From Lycium barbarum (lineage: Eukaryota > Streptophyta > Magnoliopsida > Solanales > Solanaceae): 64,000 nt of DNA. The first letter of the stretch is position 1. Every line of letters starts with the position of its first letter. The stretch spans positions 117,800,376 to 117,864,375 of the forward strand of contig NC_083342.1 in the NCBI RefSeq assembly GCF_019175385.1. Reading direction: 5' to 3'. Below the pieces are notes generated by a model that worked only from the letters and a program-made list of their open reading frames with translations, searched no databases and was not told where the DNA came from. A program made the translations under genes and the position numbers. Of this stretch, positions 1 through 12,611 are shown piece after piece.

Positions 1-772
1 GTTGTCCTCAACATCTACTTCACATTTGATTCACCCCCAACTTAGGCGCTTGGCCACGTCTATCTAGTAGCATCAAGGAGGGAACGGGTGCGAAGATGGG
101 TAAATTTCACAATGGGTGAGGTTTCATTCGGCTAACCAAGAAAAAGGTCAAAAAGGCTAAAAAAGGGACACTAGTGATATTTTCAGCTTTTGGAGAGGCT
201 TATTTAGGCACAGTGACTTTACACAAAGAAAGCCTAAGATCATTTCACAACCAAACTAACTTTCGTATTTCAAACAAGACCAATCAGGCAAGTTCTAGAT
301 TATACATGCGTAAACAGAGTTAAACTAACGACTCACACTCACATCGGCATAAGGACAATCATTTTTTTTACACTTGTGACTTCCTAAGTAGTCATTCCTC
401 ACACACAACACCCCAATAATCACAATGTCATCTAAAGTATGCATTTTTTTTATTTTTTATTTTTCAAAAATTCTGAGGGGTCCAAATTTTCAACAAACTA
501 CAACACATGCCATCAGTTACTAAGTAACACCAAATAAGTCAAAATTATTCTATTCAACCTAAGCAATATCCTAAACATGCCAGTTTCAACAAAATAAAAC
601 CCCCCTCAGGAAAAGAACTCTGGCAAAGAAAAGCCGAGGGGGTTCCTAAACACATATTTACACTGCTCTACTATCAATTAGTCCCACCCCCAACTTAAGG
701 ATCAAGCACTGTCTCAGTGCTTCAATTATAAGAACGAGGGAAAAGAAATGGTACCTTAGTGCTGTGAGCACC
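1..772 (-). other. Athila 3' non-coding region before the missing 3' LTR
   Basis: No open reading frame of note. The sequence lies downstream of the env-position ORF on the minus strand. A purine-rich run on the minus strand near 596-610 (CCCCCCTC on the plus strand) resembles a polypurine tract, but no LTR start follows it, so the true tract and the 3' LTR are probably off the window. Confidence 0.6.
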
Positions 773-2919
773 TCATGACTGGCCCGCCGCATCCGACGGG
801 TGATTGGAGGACTCTCCTGGTTGGCGCTGCGGCTCGACTAGTGACTGAAAGATCGCCTGCTGCAGGTCCTTATTTTCAGTCCTCTTTAATCTCCCAGCCA
901 ACTCCTCCGGGTCCTCAGATGAGTCAAGGACCCTTTTTCCAGTACTGCGAACAAAGGTTTCGGCCTCCTCCGTCTCCTCATCCGAATCAAGCAAATCCAG
1001 CACCTTAAACGTAGTAGGCAAAATGGGACGTGGTGCTGGTGCTGGTGCGGCTATCATCCCGTGCCCCCTGAGTGTTTCAAGCTCCTTTTTCAGCTTCTCC
1101 AACTCACTCCTCAAAGAACTAGACTCCCCACCGGGTGCGGTCTGCTCTCGAGTCAACAATCTCTCCTCGAAGCTGTCAAGTCTAGTCTGATACACCTCGT
1201 GTTTTTTCTCAAAATCTGCACGGATCTCTGTGGTCGCCTCAGTAACTAGCTGCTGCACTATTTTCACCACCTTCGGCCGGAATTGTTGCAAGATTTTGTC
1301 TACTTTCCTTTCGGTCCGCACTGCTTTGATTGCAATCTGACTATAGTTAGTAGGGCTGAAGTGCAGCAACCCCAGCTCTGGATCAGCAGGCTCGGCTGTC
1401 GCAACAGCTGTAGCGGACCCCGAAGGAGGACCCTGTGTGGCCTGAGGTGGTGGTGGAGGTCTTGCCTCAGAAATACCTAGTGTGGCTGCAGCATCATGTG
1501 TATGGATAGCATTCGGAACACCCATCGTGGCATCCTCAGGCCCGGTAGTAGAAGCACCAAACTCGGACCCTACCGGATCAGTCCCATAAGCACGGCTCGG
1601 ACTCAACTCTAGCTGACTGTCGTCGTCATCACCGGACTGATTTGCCTCCCGGTCCTTTTTGCTTACCGCCTTGTTTTTCCTCCAATCCCCTACATGGGCA
1701 GCTGAAATGGTACCGTCCCAATCTGGAAGCGGAATTAACCTTGCCCGTCGACACAATGTCGTGATAAGGCACGGAAATACCATGTTCTGGTTGGGCTTGT
1801 GTACCCGGACATGCAGCTCCTCAACTATCAGTTCCCCAATATTCATCGGGTACCTTGACATGAAAGAGGAAATAGTGACTGCCTGATTTGTGGAAAAGGT
1901 ATTATCTGCCTGTGTTGTAGTGATCCTGTACCGCAGCAAGGTCCACTAAAATTTAGCCCCGTGGACAAACAGCTTTTAGTGATCTTGACTTTCCCATCAG
2001 AGGTCCATTTTTGCTCATGTGGCTCCGATGTTATAATTGCCGCAGTCCATTCCCGGACAGATTTTTTGTCCTTCCTGTCTCGTTTGTCCAGGAAAAGGCT
2101 CAGATCAGTAGGAGCCACAAAATCATCACCGAACAGGACCCTGTTGATGGCTTTGGACGAAATATCAACCAGGGAGTTCCGGACCGTCATATTTTCCAGC
2201 ATTGGGATCTAATGCCAAGCAAGACTAGGCTTTTTCATCGACTTCAAGACGGCCCCATAGGATGCATAGAACTCCCGCATAATATGCGGAACATACTCTC
2301 CCGGCTCATGAGTGAATACATCTAATTTGTACCCTTTGATGGTATCATCCAGCTGTGGGTGAGCTGAAATACCATCGAAAATCAACCGTCGTTCTTCGAA
2401 TATTTTCCTCGACGGCTGTCCACCAGTCTCAGACCCGGCCATCCCTTGGACATACAACTCTTTTGACCCTTTTACCGAGAACCGCAGTTTTTCTTCATCC
2501 AATTGTTTGGTCCTGACGACCAGCTTACGCCCCTTAGGCGGCGTACCATCAACCGGATCACTGCCCTCACTAGGCCTTGCTGAGTCACTCTCTGGTGGAG
2601 TCTGGGTGGCAGCCCCCCTGCTTGATGCTTCCGCGTCATAATCCCCCTCTTCAGACTGGGAGGCTTCCGACTCAGACTTTGATGGAGTCATGGGTGAGGG
2701 CAGGGTTGATGTGGTTTCCATTGTGTCTTGGGTGGGGGCCCCCGGGACTTTTGGTGGAGGTATAACCTCGGCGTACTCGGATCCTGATTGTTCCCCTTCC
2801 GAAGTGGAAGGTTCATCTATCAACCTTGAATCCGAGCGCGCTCTCTTTTTCTTGCCCGTGTTGTGGGCCCCCGCTCTCGTTGCTTTTCTTTTCTGGCCCA
2901 TTCCTGCAAAAGACACCAC
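773..2919 (-). pseudogene. Athila env-position ORF (putative plant transposon protein), broken
   Basis: Minus-strand coding remnants run 2919-2209, then about 2202-1960, then 1939-773 in changing frames, so at least two frame breaks divide one ancestral ORF. The first block has a basic KRKATR / KKKRARSD start, a Ser/Glu/Pro-rich acidic stretch and a conserved block with GISAHPQLDDTIKG and EPGEYVPHIMREFYASYG. That block is typical of proteins annotated 'putative plant transposon protein' that sit beside Athila pol. The last block holds a long predicted coiled coil (AIKAVRTERKVDKILQQF onward) and a disordered tail. No signal peptide or clear transmembrane segment is seen, so an envelope role is not supported by sequence. 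The function of this family is not known. Confidence 0.75.
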
Positions 2920-4445
2920 ATATTAGTTACCATGGAACAATCAACCAAAGATAAGAATATATGTTTGTGCACAGAATACATGTTCTGTCTGTGGTCGTAA
3001 ACACAAAAGACGGACCGTAAACTAGTTTATGGTCCGTATAGTACGATCGTAAACTAAGATTTTGTAGTGGATAACATTCTGTCCCATTCTATAAGCTTAA
3101 ATACGGACCGTAGACTGAAATACGGTCCGTAAACTTAGCACGTAAACTGGGATTCCTTTTGGATAACAATCTGTTCACTCATACATGCTTAAATACGGAC
3201 CGTAAATTGAAATAAGGTCTGTAAATTGAAGTCGTGTTACGCACCACAGACAGACACACTTTTTGATTTCAAAATTTCATTGCATATCGTGGTTTCACAT
3301 TGTGTTCGGGGCTTAGGTTACTCAGACTTCACCCATTTTCTACCAATTTTCATAATTCCCGCAGAGTCAAGCCATTGGTGGGCAGACCAAAACTTCAAAT
3401 TTTGAATTTTGAAGTATGGAATGCCCTCCAACCCATTTGGGTTTAATTAACAATGACCCACCAGAATTTGAAAGAATGAAACATATTTATCCCCCACAAG
3501 ATCATTAACCATGATATCAACACTTAATTTCACAGACCCAGCCTAATCACACTTACCACTAAATTCAAACTCACAGATGTAGAAGAAGAAGGAAAACCAA
3601 TCATAACTTTTTGATGCAGAACTAACTGATCACAGGCAACATGGAATTGAAGAGAAACACAGCTTGAAGCACAAACAATTTCAACCCTAGGGCAGAGATT
3701 TTTGGTGAGATGGGTAAATTGGTGGGTGTGAGTTGAGTATTTATGGTGGTTTAGGATGATGGAGAATGAAGGGTTTTGGATTGGAGATCGTGGGGTGTAG
3801 AAAGGTGAAGAGGAAAACGTGAAGATGGAGGGGGAATTAATGGAGGGAAATCGTGGGGGTGCTTTAATGGAGGGAATTATCGTGACTGGTCGCTGCCCTT
3901 TAGATTTCAATCGCTCGTTATATTTAAATTGCTGCGTTGTATTTTTTTTTTGTTCTAAATACGGTCCGTAAATTGATTTACGGCCCGTATTTAGAGATGT
4001 TATAGCGGGCAGTACACTGTATTGTCTCATGTTTGTTTACGTTCAGGTTTACGGACCGTATTGTGAAATACGGTCCGTCCTACGTGGTCGTAAACCAGCC
4101 TATTACATTACAGTGCTCACTGTTTTGCAGCATCGTTAAATACGCCCTGTATTATGAGCCGTATTGTGAAATACGGTCCGTAAACTTCAGGCTTCTTTTG
4201 CAATGTTGCAGAACAGTGTTTGACAACTGAACTTACCTACATCTCAGCAGAATTTTCCTGTCATATATTTCTGCACCAAAACAACCATTACCCTATATGT
4301 ACGAAGAACAACAAAGAAAAATAAACATTACACTTGGGTTGCCTCCCAAGAAGCGCTTGATTTAACGTCGCGGCACGACGGTGGTGACCAATCACTCCTT
4401 ATCTTGGTATACCAGATCATTGTTCGTTCCGAGGTGTTTCAACCT
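2920..4445 (-). promoter_or_regulatory. Athila spacer between pol and env-position ORF with LTR-like promoter module
   Basis: A non-coding stretch of 1.5 kb. On the minus strand it has a TATA-like CATAAATAC at 3745-3737 followed by a leader-like stretch. It carries two clusters of the ACGG(A/T)CCGT palindrome pairs that also mark the U3 of the LTRs: 3961/3980, 4051/4070 and 4154/4173 upstream of the TATA, and 3010/3029, 3103/3122 and 3195/3214 downstream of it. A strongly conserved Athila tract (TTGGGTTGCCTCCCAAGAAG) lies at about 4334-4353. The 501-base open frame at 3530-4030 overlaps this promoter-like sequence and looks non-coding. Use as a promoter for the downstream ORF is inferred. Confidence 0.55.
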
Positions 4446-7400
4446 CTAGCGATCAATAACCCTCTCCTCCGAAACCATTCCGTGGTAGTGCTTCAATGTC
4501 TGCCCATTCACCTTAAATGCCCGAGTACCATCTCCGGACTTCAATTCAACCGCGCCATGGGGTGAGGCACCTACCACCTCAAATGGACCAGACCACCTGG
4601 ATTTAAGCTTACCCGGTAGCAACTTCAGCCGAGAGTTAAACAGTAATACAGAGTCGCCCTTGTAGAACTCTCGCTTCAGAATCTTCTTGTCATGGTATTG
4701 CTTCATCCTTTCTTTATAGAGGGCTGCACTCTCATACGCCTGGTACCGAAATTCATCCATCTCATTTAATTGGAACAACCGTAGCTTGGTTGCTTCCTCC
4801 CAATCCATGTTCAGCTTCTTCAGCGCCCACATAGCTTTGGGTTCAAGTTCAACCGGCAAGTGACAAGCTTTCCCGAATACAAGCTTGAAGGGTGAAGTCC
4901 CAATTGGAGTCTTGAAAGCAATCCGGTATGCCCATAGAGCATCATCGAGCTTGCGGGCCCAATCAGTTCTATTGGCATTCACTGTCTTTGCTAGAATACT
5001 TTTGATCTCCCTATTGGACACTTCAACCTGTCCACTTGTCTGACGGTGATAAGGCGTTGCCAACCTATGTTTTACACCATATTTCTCCATCAGTCCCGTG
5101 AACGCTTTATTGCAAAAGTGGGATCCACCATCGTTGATTATCGCCTTCGGAGTACCAAAACGAGTAAATATGTTCTTCTTAAGGAATCCCATAACACTCT
5201 TGGCCTCATTATTGGGTAAAGCCACCGCTTCTACCCATTTTGATACATAATCCACAGCTACCAAGATGTATTTCATTCCACCAGAACTCACAAAAGGTTC
5301 CATAAAGTCTATCCCCCAGACATCAAACACTTCCACCTCCATAACAAAATTCATAGGCATTTCTTGCCTTCTGCCGATATTCCCTTGCCTTTGACATTGA
5401 TCACAGGACCGCACCAAAAGATTAACATCATGAAAAATAGTCGGCCAGTAATAGCCGCACTCAAGTACCTTGGCTGCAGTCCGGTTTCCACTATGATGAC
5501 CCCCAATAGGAGAGTCATGGCATGCCTTTAGAATTGCCATCACTTCACTTTCCGGAACACAACGCCGAATGATGTTATCAGCGCATGTTCGGAACAAATA
5601 AGGCTCATCCCAATAGTACTGCCGAGCATCCCGCAAGAATTTCTTCTTTTGGTAAGTTTTGATATCATCGGGAACTATACCTGTTACTAAATAATTGGCA
5701 ATATCAGTATACCATGGTGCTACCTCCATCGACACCGCCAATACCCTTTCGTCTGGAAAAACATCATCGATATGAAGCTCATCAGAAGGTCTCCCAGCTT
5801 CTTCAAGTCGAGAGAGATGGTCAGCCACCTGGTTTTCAGTACCCTTTCGGTCTTTCACCTCGAAGTCAAACTCTTGCAGCAAGAGCACCCATCTAATCAG
5901 TTGCGGCTTTGTTTCCTTCTTTGCCATGAGGTATCTCAAGGCTGCATGATCAGTATACACCACAACTTTGGACCCCAACAAGTAGGCACGAAATTTTTCG
6001 AAGGCAAACACAATGGCAAGCAGCTCTTGCTCTGTCACTGTGTAATTCATCTGTGCAGCATTTAGCATTCTGCTAGCATAATAGATCGGGTGCATAATTT
6101 TATTGTGCCTCTGCCCAAGCACAACACCTATTGCAAAGCCACTAGCATCACACATCAGTTCAAATGGTAGGGACCAGTCAGGAGCAACAATAATATGAGC
6201 AGTAGTGAGACGCTCTTTTAATTCCTCAAACGCCTTCTGGTACTTCTCATCAAACACAAATTTAGCCTTTTTTTCAAGAAGCTTGCACAAAGGATTGGAA
6301 ACTTTGGAGAAATCTTTGATGAAGCGCCTGTAGAACCCAACATGTCCCAAGAAACTTCGGACACCTTTGACTGAGATAGGTGGAGGAAGTTTTGAAATCA
6401 CATCAATTTTTGCTTGATCGACCTCGATTCCCTTTTCAGAGATTTTGTGACCGAGGACGATTCCTTCCTACACCATAAAATGGCACTTCTCCCAGTTTAG
6501 CACCAGATTGGTCTCCTCACACCGTTTTAGCACTTGACCCAGATGGCCAAGACAATCTTCGAACGAATCACCCACCACAGAAAATCATCCATGAACACCT
6601 CCAAGAAATCTTCTACCATGTCAGAGAAGATTGACATCATGCACCTCTGAAAAGTGGCTGGTGCATTACACAAACCAAACGGCATCCGGCTGAACGCAAA
6701 TGTCCCATAAGGACAAGTAAAGGTGGTTTTCTCCTGATCCTCCAAGGCGATGTTGATCTGATTGTAGCCAGAATAACCATCAAGAAAACAATAGTAAGAA
6801 CGCTCTGCTAACCTGGCAAGCATCTGATCAATGAAGGGCATAGGAAAATGGTCCTTGCAAGTGGTTGTATTGAGCTTGCGATAATCCATGCAAACTCTCT
6901 ATCCGGTGACAGTTCTGGTCGGGATCAACTCATTCTTTGCATTCGGCACAACATTGATGTCGCCCTTCTTAGGAACACATTGGACCGGACTTACCCATTT
7001 ACTATCAGCAATCGGGTAAACCACGCCTGCATCTAGCCATTTGATAATTTCTTTCTTGACGACCTCTTGCATATTCTCGTTTAGTCGCCTCTGATGCTCT
7101 ACACTTGGTTTGCTGCCCTCCTCCAACTGAATTTTGTGCTCACAGATCCCAGATGGGATACCTCGAATATCTGCTATGGTCCAACCAATAGCACGCCTAT
7201 ACTCCCTCAATACCTCAAAAAGTTGCACAATCTGCTCCTCAGTCAATAAGGCTGAAACAATCACTGGTAATGTATTATTGGGACAAAGGAACTCATATTT
7301 CAGGTGTGATGGGAGCTGCTTAAGCTCCAACTTAGGTGGCTCAATGATCGAAGGCTTTGCTGGAGGAGTTGTTCTATTTTCCAGATCAAGACTCAGCTTC

Positions 7401-8344
7401 TTTGGGTGGTATGTGTATGAGCCCAACCCAACAAGTGAATTAACTGTCTCCTCATATCCTTCCATGTCTTCAGCGTCGAAATTCATCAGAATACCAGCCA
7501 AAGCCTCACCCAAACTCTCTTCTTCCATCTTGAACTCTACTGCTTCATCAACAACATCGAATGAATCAATTATCGAAATACTCTCATAAACACTTGGTAA
7601 CTTCATCCCTTTGCTAGCCTGGAAAGGTCTCCCCGGAATGATAGGAATGTCTCGATCAACAGCACAGTCAAGAATCACGAAATCAGCGGGTAACATAAAA
7701 TCACCAACCCGCACAATGACATCATCAACCACCCCAACAGGTCTTTTGATAGACCTATCAGCCATCTGCAATCTCATCGTAGTCGGCCTTGGCATCCCCA
7801 AACCTGATTGTTTATATATAGCAAGGGGCATCAAATTTATACTCGCCCCATTATCACACAAAGCACGAGAAAAATCACAGTGCCCGATAGAACAAGGAAT
7901 GGTGAACGCCCCAGGATCTCCCTTTTTCTGCACAGTTGTAGTCGAAATGATGGAACTCACAGTGTGAGTCAAACTCACGGTGTCATGCTGCACCGTTTTC
8001 TTCTTGGTCAGCAAATCCTTCAAATACTTCGCAAAACCCGGCATCTCCTTGACAGCCTCTAAGAAAGGAAAATTTAGAGATAACTGCTTCAGCTGATCAT
8101 AAAACTTCTCAAACTTAGCATCTTCCTGTTTCTTTACCAACCTCTGAGGAAAGGGAGGTTTAGATTTGAAGAGCTGTGACAAAGGGCGGAGAGCCCCTTT
8201 TACAGCCTGCTTGCTCGTGTTATCAGCTTCCCTAATCATCTCTGGAATATCAGCAACCTTCCTGTCAGTAGGAATCTCATCAGTAATAATGGGTGGTTCG
8301 GACTGCACCCCATTCTCTTCATCTATCGGCTCAAGATCAATCAC
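4446..8344 (-). pseudogene. Athila pol: protease, reverse transcriptase, RNase H, integrase
   Basis: Minus-strand frames 8344-6899, 6889-6527 and 6401-4446 make up one polyprotein. In order it shows an aspartic protease (DNGASINLM near 7855-7830), reverse transcriptase (MDYRKLN, PFGLCNAPATFQR, catalytic FMDD near 6590), RNase H (CDASGFAIG near 6155; [10 protein letters not shown]), the integrase HHCC zinc finger (GGHHSGN and CDQCQRQG, 5500-5390), an integrase core with Asp in GIDFMEPF, Asp in NDGGSHF and Glu in VEVSNREIK, and a C-terminal region ending about 4446. Breaks: an in-frame TAG between RTVTG and RVCMDYRKLN (TGG expected), a frame change just after FMDD, and a further stop before 6401. 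The integrase and RNase H part is intact as one 651-codon frame. Not functional as a whole. Confidence 0.92.
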
Positions 8345-8377
8345 CCTCTCAACAGCTCCCTGTATTGTTTTACCACT

Positions 8378-9772
8378 TCAAGTAGTAATGGCAAACACAT
8401 TGTTCAAACCGCCTCTCCCATTCTTCGGATTTGGGATGGTGTCACTTGGAAGTCCTCCCTTTTTAGGAGGGTGCTGCTCTCTAGAAATATCCCTCATCTG
8501 CGACTCAAGCTTCTGAATAGCAGCCGTATGAGAACCCACTGTTTCTGTTAGCCCAGATAAAGTCCTTTCAGACTTCGATTGATTTGCCAGAATCTTTTCA
8601 AGCATTGCTTCAACTTTCGAACTACCCTGCTCTGATGACTGCCCTTTTGGTGGTATATAAGGATTTGAACTCTTGTTCCCAAAATTGTTGTTGTTGTTGT
8701 AGTTCCCTTGGCTCGCACCACCATAATTATTGTTGTAGTTCCCAGAGTTGTTGTAAGCAGCTTGGCCTTGCTGAGGTCTCCATTGATTCTGGTTCTGATT
8801 CTGATAGCCACCTTGGTAATTCTGTCTTTGATAACCCCCTTGAGAGTTATTAACATAATTAGCATCTTCAACCTGCATAGGTGGCCCATCAAGGAACGGA
8901 CCATCTTGAGCACGGTACATCCTTTTAGGCAAAACTGCATCATCCTCACAAACATTTACCTTCTTGATTTGAGATTCATCAAACTTCTTTGTCAGCAAGG
9001 AAATATGTGTTGCTAGTTCTGCCAATGTTTGTTGGGTGTCTTGATTCTCCTTCACTATATTCTGGAGCATGGCACTGCCGTATGGTACCACATCAGCATT
9101 GTTTGAGTGTCAAGCCTGATTATGAGTTGTCAGCTTGTCAAGTATATTGGTCACTCGTCGAAAGGTCTTGTTCATAAAACAGCCATCAGTTGCATTGTTG
9201 GCTACTGACTGTGTCACTGGATCTAACCCTCGGTAGAACTTCTCCATCAATATATTTTCCGAAAAACCATGATTCGGGCTCTTCTGTAAATACTCCTTGA
9301 ACCTCTCCCAGGCTTCATATAGTTGTTCCCCCAGTCGCTGCTTGAATTCATATATCTTGTCGCGAATCTCAGCCTTCTTGCTAGGGGGGTACCACTTGGT
9401 AAGAAAAACAACTACCATCTCTGCCCATGAAGTAATCGAATTTCGGGGTAGCTTCTCGAACCATGTTCTTGCCTCTCCAGCTAAGGAATATTTGAATAAC
9501 CTCAACCGAATAGCATCTTGTGGAACATTGTTATAGATATGATTAGCACACACATCCATAAAATTCTGCAAATGACGTTGAGGGTCATTCTCGGTAGAGT
9601 TCCGAAAGTATCCCTCAAGTTTCAACAGCTGGTATAGAGATGAGTCAATTTTCACCGTAGTCGCTCCAACTCGAGGTTGAACAATAGCAGATGCATAGTC
9701 CTCCTCTGGAACCAGTTCAGCAAAAATATTCTCATCGTCAGATTCATTCGCCTGATTGTTCAACCGATTCAC
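8378..9772 (-). pseudogene. Athila gag (capsid plus Asn/Gln-rich linker)
   Basis: Two minus-strand frames in series, 9772-9110 and 9091-8378, separated by a TGA where Trp (TGG) fits the family; a second TGA (CGA expected) then parts it from pol. The first part is the retrotransposon gag capsid domain (LKLEGYF, FKYSLAGEARTWFEKLP, EAWERFKEYLQKSPNHGF). The second is a low-complexity NNYGG/QNQNQ-rich linker followed by a predicted coiled coil. No CCHC knuckle is visible. Gag and pol would otherwise be one continuous frame, as usual in Athila. The start codon is not certain because the frame opens only about 40 bases downstream of the PBS. Confidence 0.88.
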
Positions 9773-9812
9773 CTGATTACCAGCACGCTATTTAGTAATT
9801 TCAAAACCGTAT

Positions 9813-9830
9813 TCCCCGGCAACGGCGCCA
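9813..9830 (-). other. Primer binding site complementary to tRNA-Asp
   Basis: The minus strand reads TGGCGCCGTTGCCGGGGA, an 18-base complement of the 3' end of plant tRNA-Asp (GTC) including CCA. It lies 5 bases inside the LTR end (LTR terminus at 9836), the expected place for minus-strand priming. This fixes the element's orientation and its Athila affinity. Confidence 0.92.
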
Positions 9831-10568
9831 AAATTTGATACGCTCAAATTACACCTATAAATGGTATAACGCGGACGTTGTCAAATATAGTAACCCAACG
9901 AGGTTGGGGTCGAATCCCACAGGGAATAGGGTGTGAAAAGATTACTAAACTCGTAGATGCTAAGTTCTAGGTCTAATGTCTTAATCCGATGATTTTGATA
10001 AAATTTGGTTGTTCTATAACTAATTGCTAAGCTATTGTTTTGGTGGTAATTTAGGGTAAAAGAAACTAAGGTTGTGTCCCCGTTAGATAGAGTGTATGGT
10101 CATGGGTATTGGTCTTGATATACTTGCAATGGATCATTATATGAATGCACTTAATCTCTATGTGAATCTCTACTATTTCCCAATAAATAAAGATTATATC
10201 TTTCTATGATTTTCCCAAATATAAGAAAGTGATAATGAAGAACGATTAATTATGCCAAGTAAATTCTTCTTATTCCTAAGTGAATTTATTAAACAAAGTT
10301 TAAAGCTTTGAGTTCTTGTTAATTATTCTTACCAACCCTAATTATTTTCCCAAATAAATCAGGGTTTATGGCTTTAATCAATGTTTGCAACCATTAAGTA
10401 TGAATGAAGAATGAAGAATAACTAAACCCTAATAATCCATTATTTGTATATCAATCACAAACCCAATCACAAAACACCCATCATTGGGTTCACAACCCTA
10501 GTCAAGGAATTTAGCTACTCATGACAAAGAACAATAGATAAGAAATTGAAGAATTCATAATTGCTAAC

Positions 10569-12090
10569 TGATACGCTCAAATTACACCTATTAATGGCGT
10601 AAAGCGGACGTTGTCAAATATAGTAACCCAACAAGGTTGGGGTCGAATCCCACAGGGAATATGGAGAGAAAAGAGTACTAATCGTATTCGATACCAGTCT
10701 TTAAATGCTTTAATCCTATTCCGGATAGTTTGAATTGATTGTTGAATAATGTAATTGAATACTTTGACTTAAAATGTAATTAATGTGAGAGAGATACTAA
10801 GGTTGTGTTCCCCAATTTGATTAGATATTATGCTTCAGGTTTCAAAGTGATATATTTCTAATGGTTGTTCTATGAATATGCACTTGGTCTCTTAAAGACT
10901 TCTTAATGTTTCCCAACAGTTAAGCAGTATTTCCTCTTTATGATTCTTCCGAGTATAAAAGAGTTACAATCGAAGAGTGACCAATAATGCCAATTTAGAC
11001 TTATTCTTATTCCTAAGTTAGTCTATTAAACGAGGGTTAACGCCTCGAGTCATTGTTATTCAATCTTACCAATATTGACTCTCTTTCCCAAGAAAAGTCA
11101 ATATAATGGCTTCGGCTAATGCTTGCAATCATTACCCAACGTTACAACTCAACGATAGAATAAATAACAACAACCATTATGCATATATCATAAATAGAAA
11201 CCCATTCACATAATACCCATCATGGGATTCACAACCTTAGAATTGAAATTAGCTACTCATAATGTTTCTTGACAGAAAAAGCTTAAAGATTAACATAATA
11301 CACTTACAATGCTAATACAAGATGGAATGAGAGTGAAGTTGTTGCCTTAAATGCTCCAACCACTTCAAGATTAGAGACCTAAGGTTTGTGCCTCTAAAAA
11401 TAAAATCTGAATAATGAATTAAAACCCTACATTATGTATTTATAGAGCCAAACTTCGCGCCAAGTTTCTGGACAAAAATGCCCTTACGCCGCATTGTTAC
11501 GGACCGTAACTCAGGTTACGGTCCGTCCTTCATTTCGTCATTTGACCACTTGTTGTTACGGCTATCATGCGACGGACCGTAACCTGTGTTACGGTCCGTC
11601 CTTCTGAGGCGTCACTTGTGACTTGACTTGGCAACTCTCTGGAAATTTGGGCCCTGTTACGGTGACATGTTATGGACCGTAACATGAGTTACGAACCGTA
11701 ACACTACACCGTAACACTAATGGTTTCATTGAAAACTCTCTGGAATTTTAGCTCATGTTACGGACCGTAACATGAGTTACGGACCGTAACACTACACCGT
11801 AACACTGATGGTTTCAATGAAAACTTTCTGGAATTTTAGGCCCTATTACGGTTCAATGGTACGAACCGTAACATGAGTTACGGACCCCGTTACGGTCCGT
11901 AACTCAAGTTACGGACCGTCGCTTAGCTCCAATTTGTCCGTTTTTTCAGCATTACTTCTCATTTCCGATCCTTAGTTAATCAACCCTATAAAACACAAAA
12001 ATAACATAAGAAACAATATAAAAACACTTAAAATCAAGCAACACTTCTAGTTACAAGGGCATAAAATGTGCCAAAATTCACGGCACATCA
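10569..12090 (-). mobile_element. Solo LTR of a related Athila family inside the 5' LTR
   Basis: It begins TGATACGCTCAAATTACACC at 10569, nearly the same as the host LTR start, and ends GGCACATCA at 12090. Flanks CTAAC (10564-10568) and CTTAC (12091-12095) look like a 5-bp target-site duplication with one change. There is no internal coding region, so it is a solo LTR formed by LTR-LTR recombination. The body differs strongly from the host LTR. It has its own TATA (CTATAAATAC, 11445-11436 on the minus strand) and six palindrome pairs, the nearest 54 bases upstream of the TATA. The tip again forms a hairpin (TGTGCC ... GGCACA). Confidence 0.87.
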
Positions 12091-12611
12091 CTTACTTTGG
12101 AATAAAAGAGGAATTGGTAATACTTGAATTGATGTTTGAATCTTCAAAAACTAGAGAGAATTTAATGTTCTAAGTCAAGAGACAAAAATATATTGAATGA
12201 TGTCTATTAAAAACCCTACAATGACTATTTATAGGTTTTGGAAATACATAAGTTACAGATTTTGCACTTCAGTCCCGTCATGTTGAAATACGGTCCGTAA
12301 ATCACTTTACGGACCGTAAAAATGGTTTACGCCCACATCGCTCTCTCAGTTGTGTGCAACTTAACCTTCCAAAATACGGACCGTAAAGTGGTTTACGGTC
12401 CGTAAACTGCTTGGTCGTCTTTCACTTTGCTAATCTTAGACTTTCTGCCAGATGCTTGAATGACTAAATACGAGATGGAATACGGACCGTAAACTGAAAT
12501 ACGGTCCGTAAACCTAGCTCGTAAACCACCATCTTCTCAGCTTGACTTTCTGGTTCTGCTATACTTTAACACGACCATGGAATACGGCCCGTATTGTAGA
12601 ATACGGACCGT
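11499..12611 (-). promoter_or_regulatory. Paired ACGG(A/T)CCGT palindrome arrays in LTR U3
   Basis: The solo LTR carries pairs starting at 11499/11518, 11572/11591, 11672/11691, 11760/11779, 11861/11880 and 11892/11911. The host LTR carries 12290/12309, 12376/12395, 12482/12501 and 12584/12603. Each pair is exactly 19 bases start to start. Distances between successive pairs vary, mostly 73-106 bases. In many modules a third half-site (CGTAAC or CGTAAAC) follows 13 bases after the second palindrome's CGT. The arrays lie immediately upstream of the TATA boxes, so a role as promoter elements is inferred; no known factor is recognised. Confidence 0.7.

Noticed and set aside
3530..4030. 166-codon open frame in the Athila spacer
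   Set aside because: It overlaps the palindrome clusters and TATA-like box, has no recognisable domain and reads like leader and promoter sequence.
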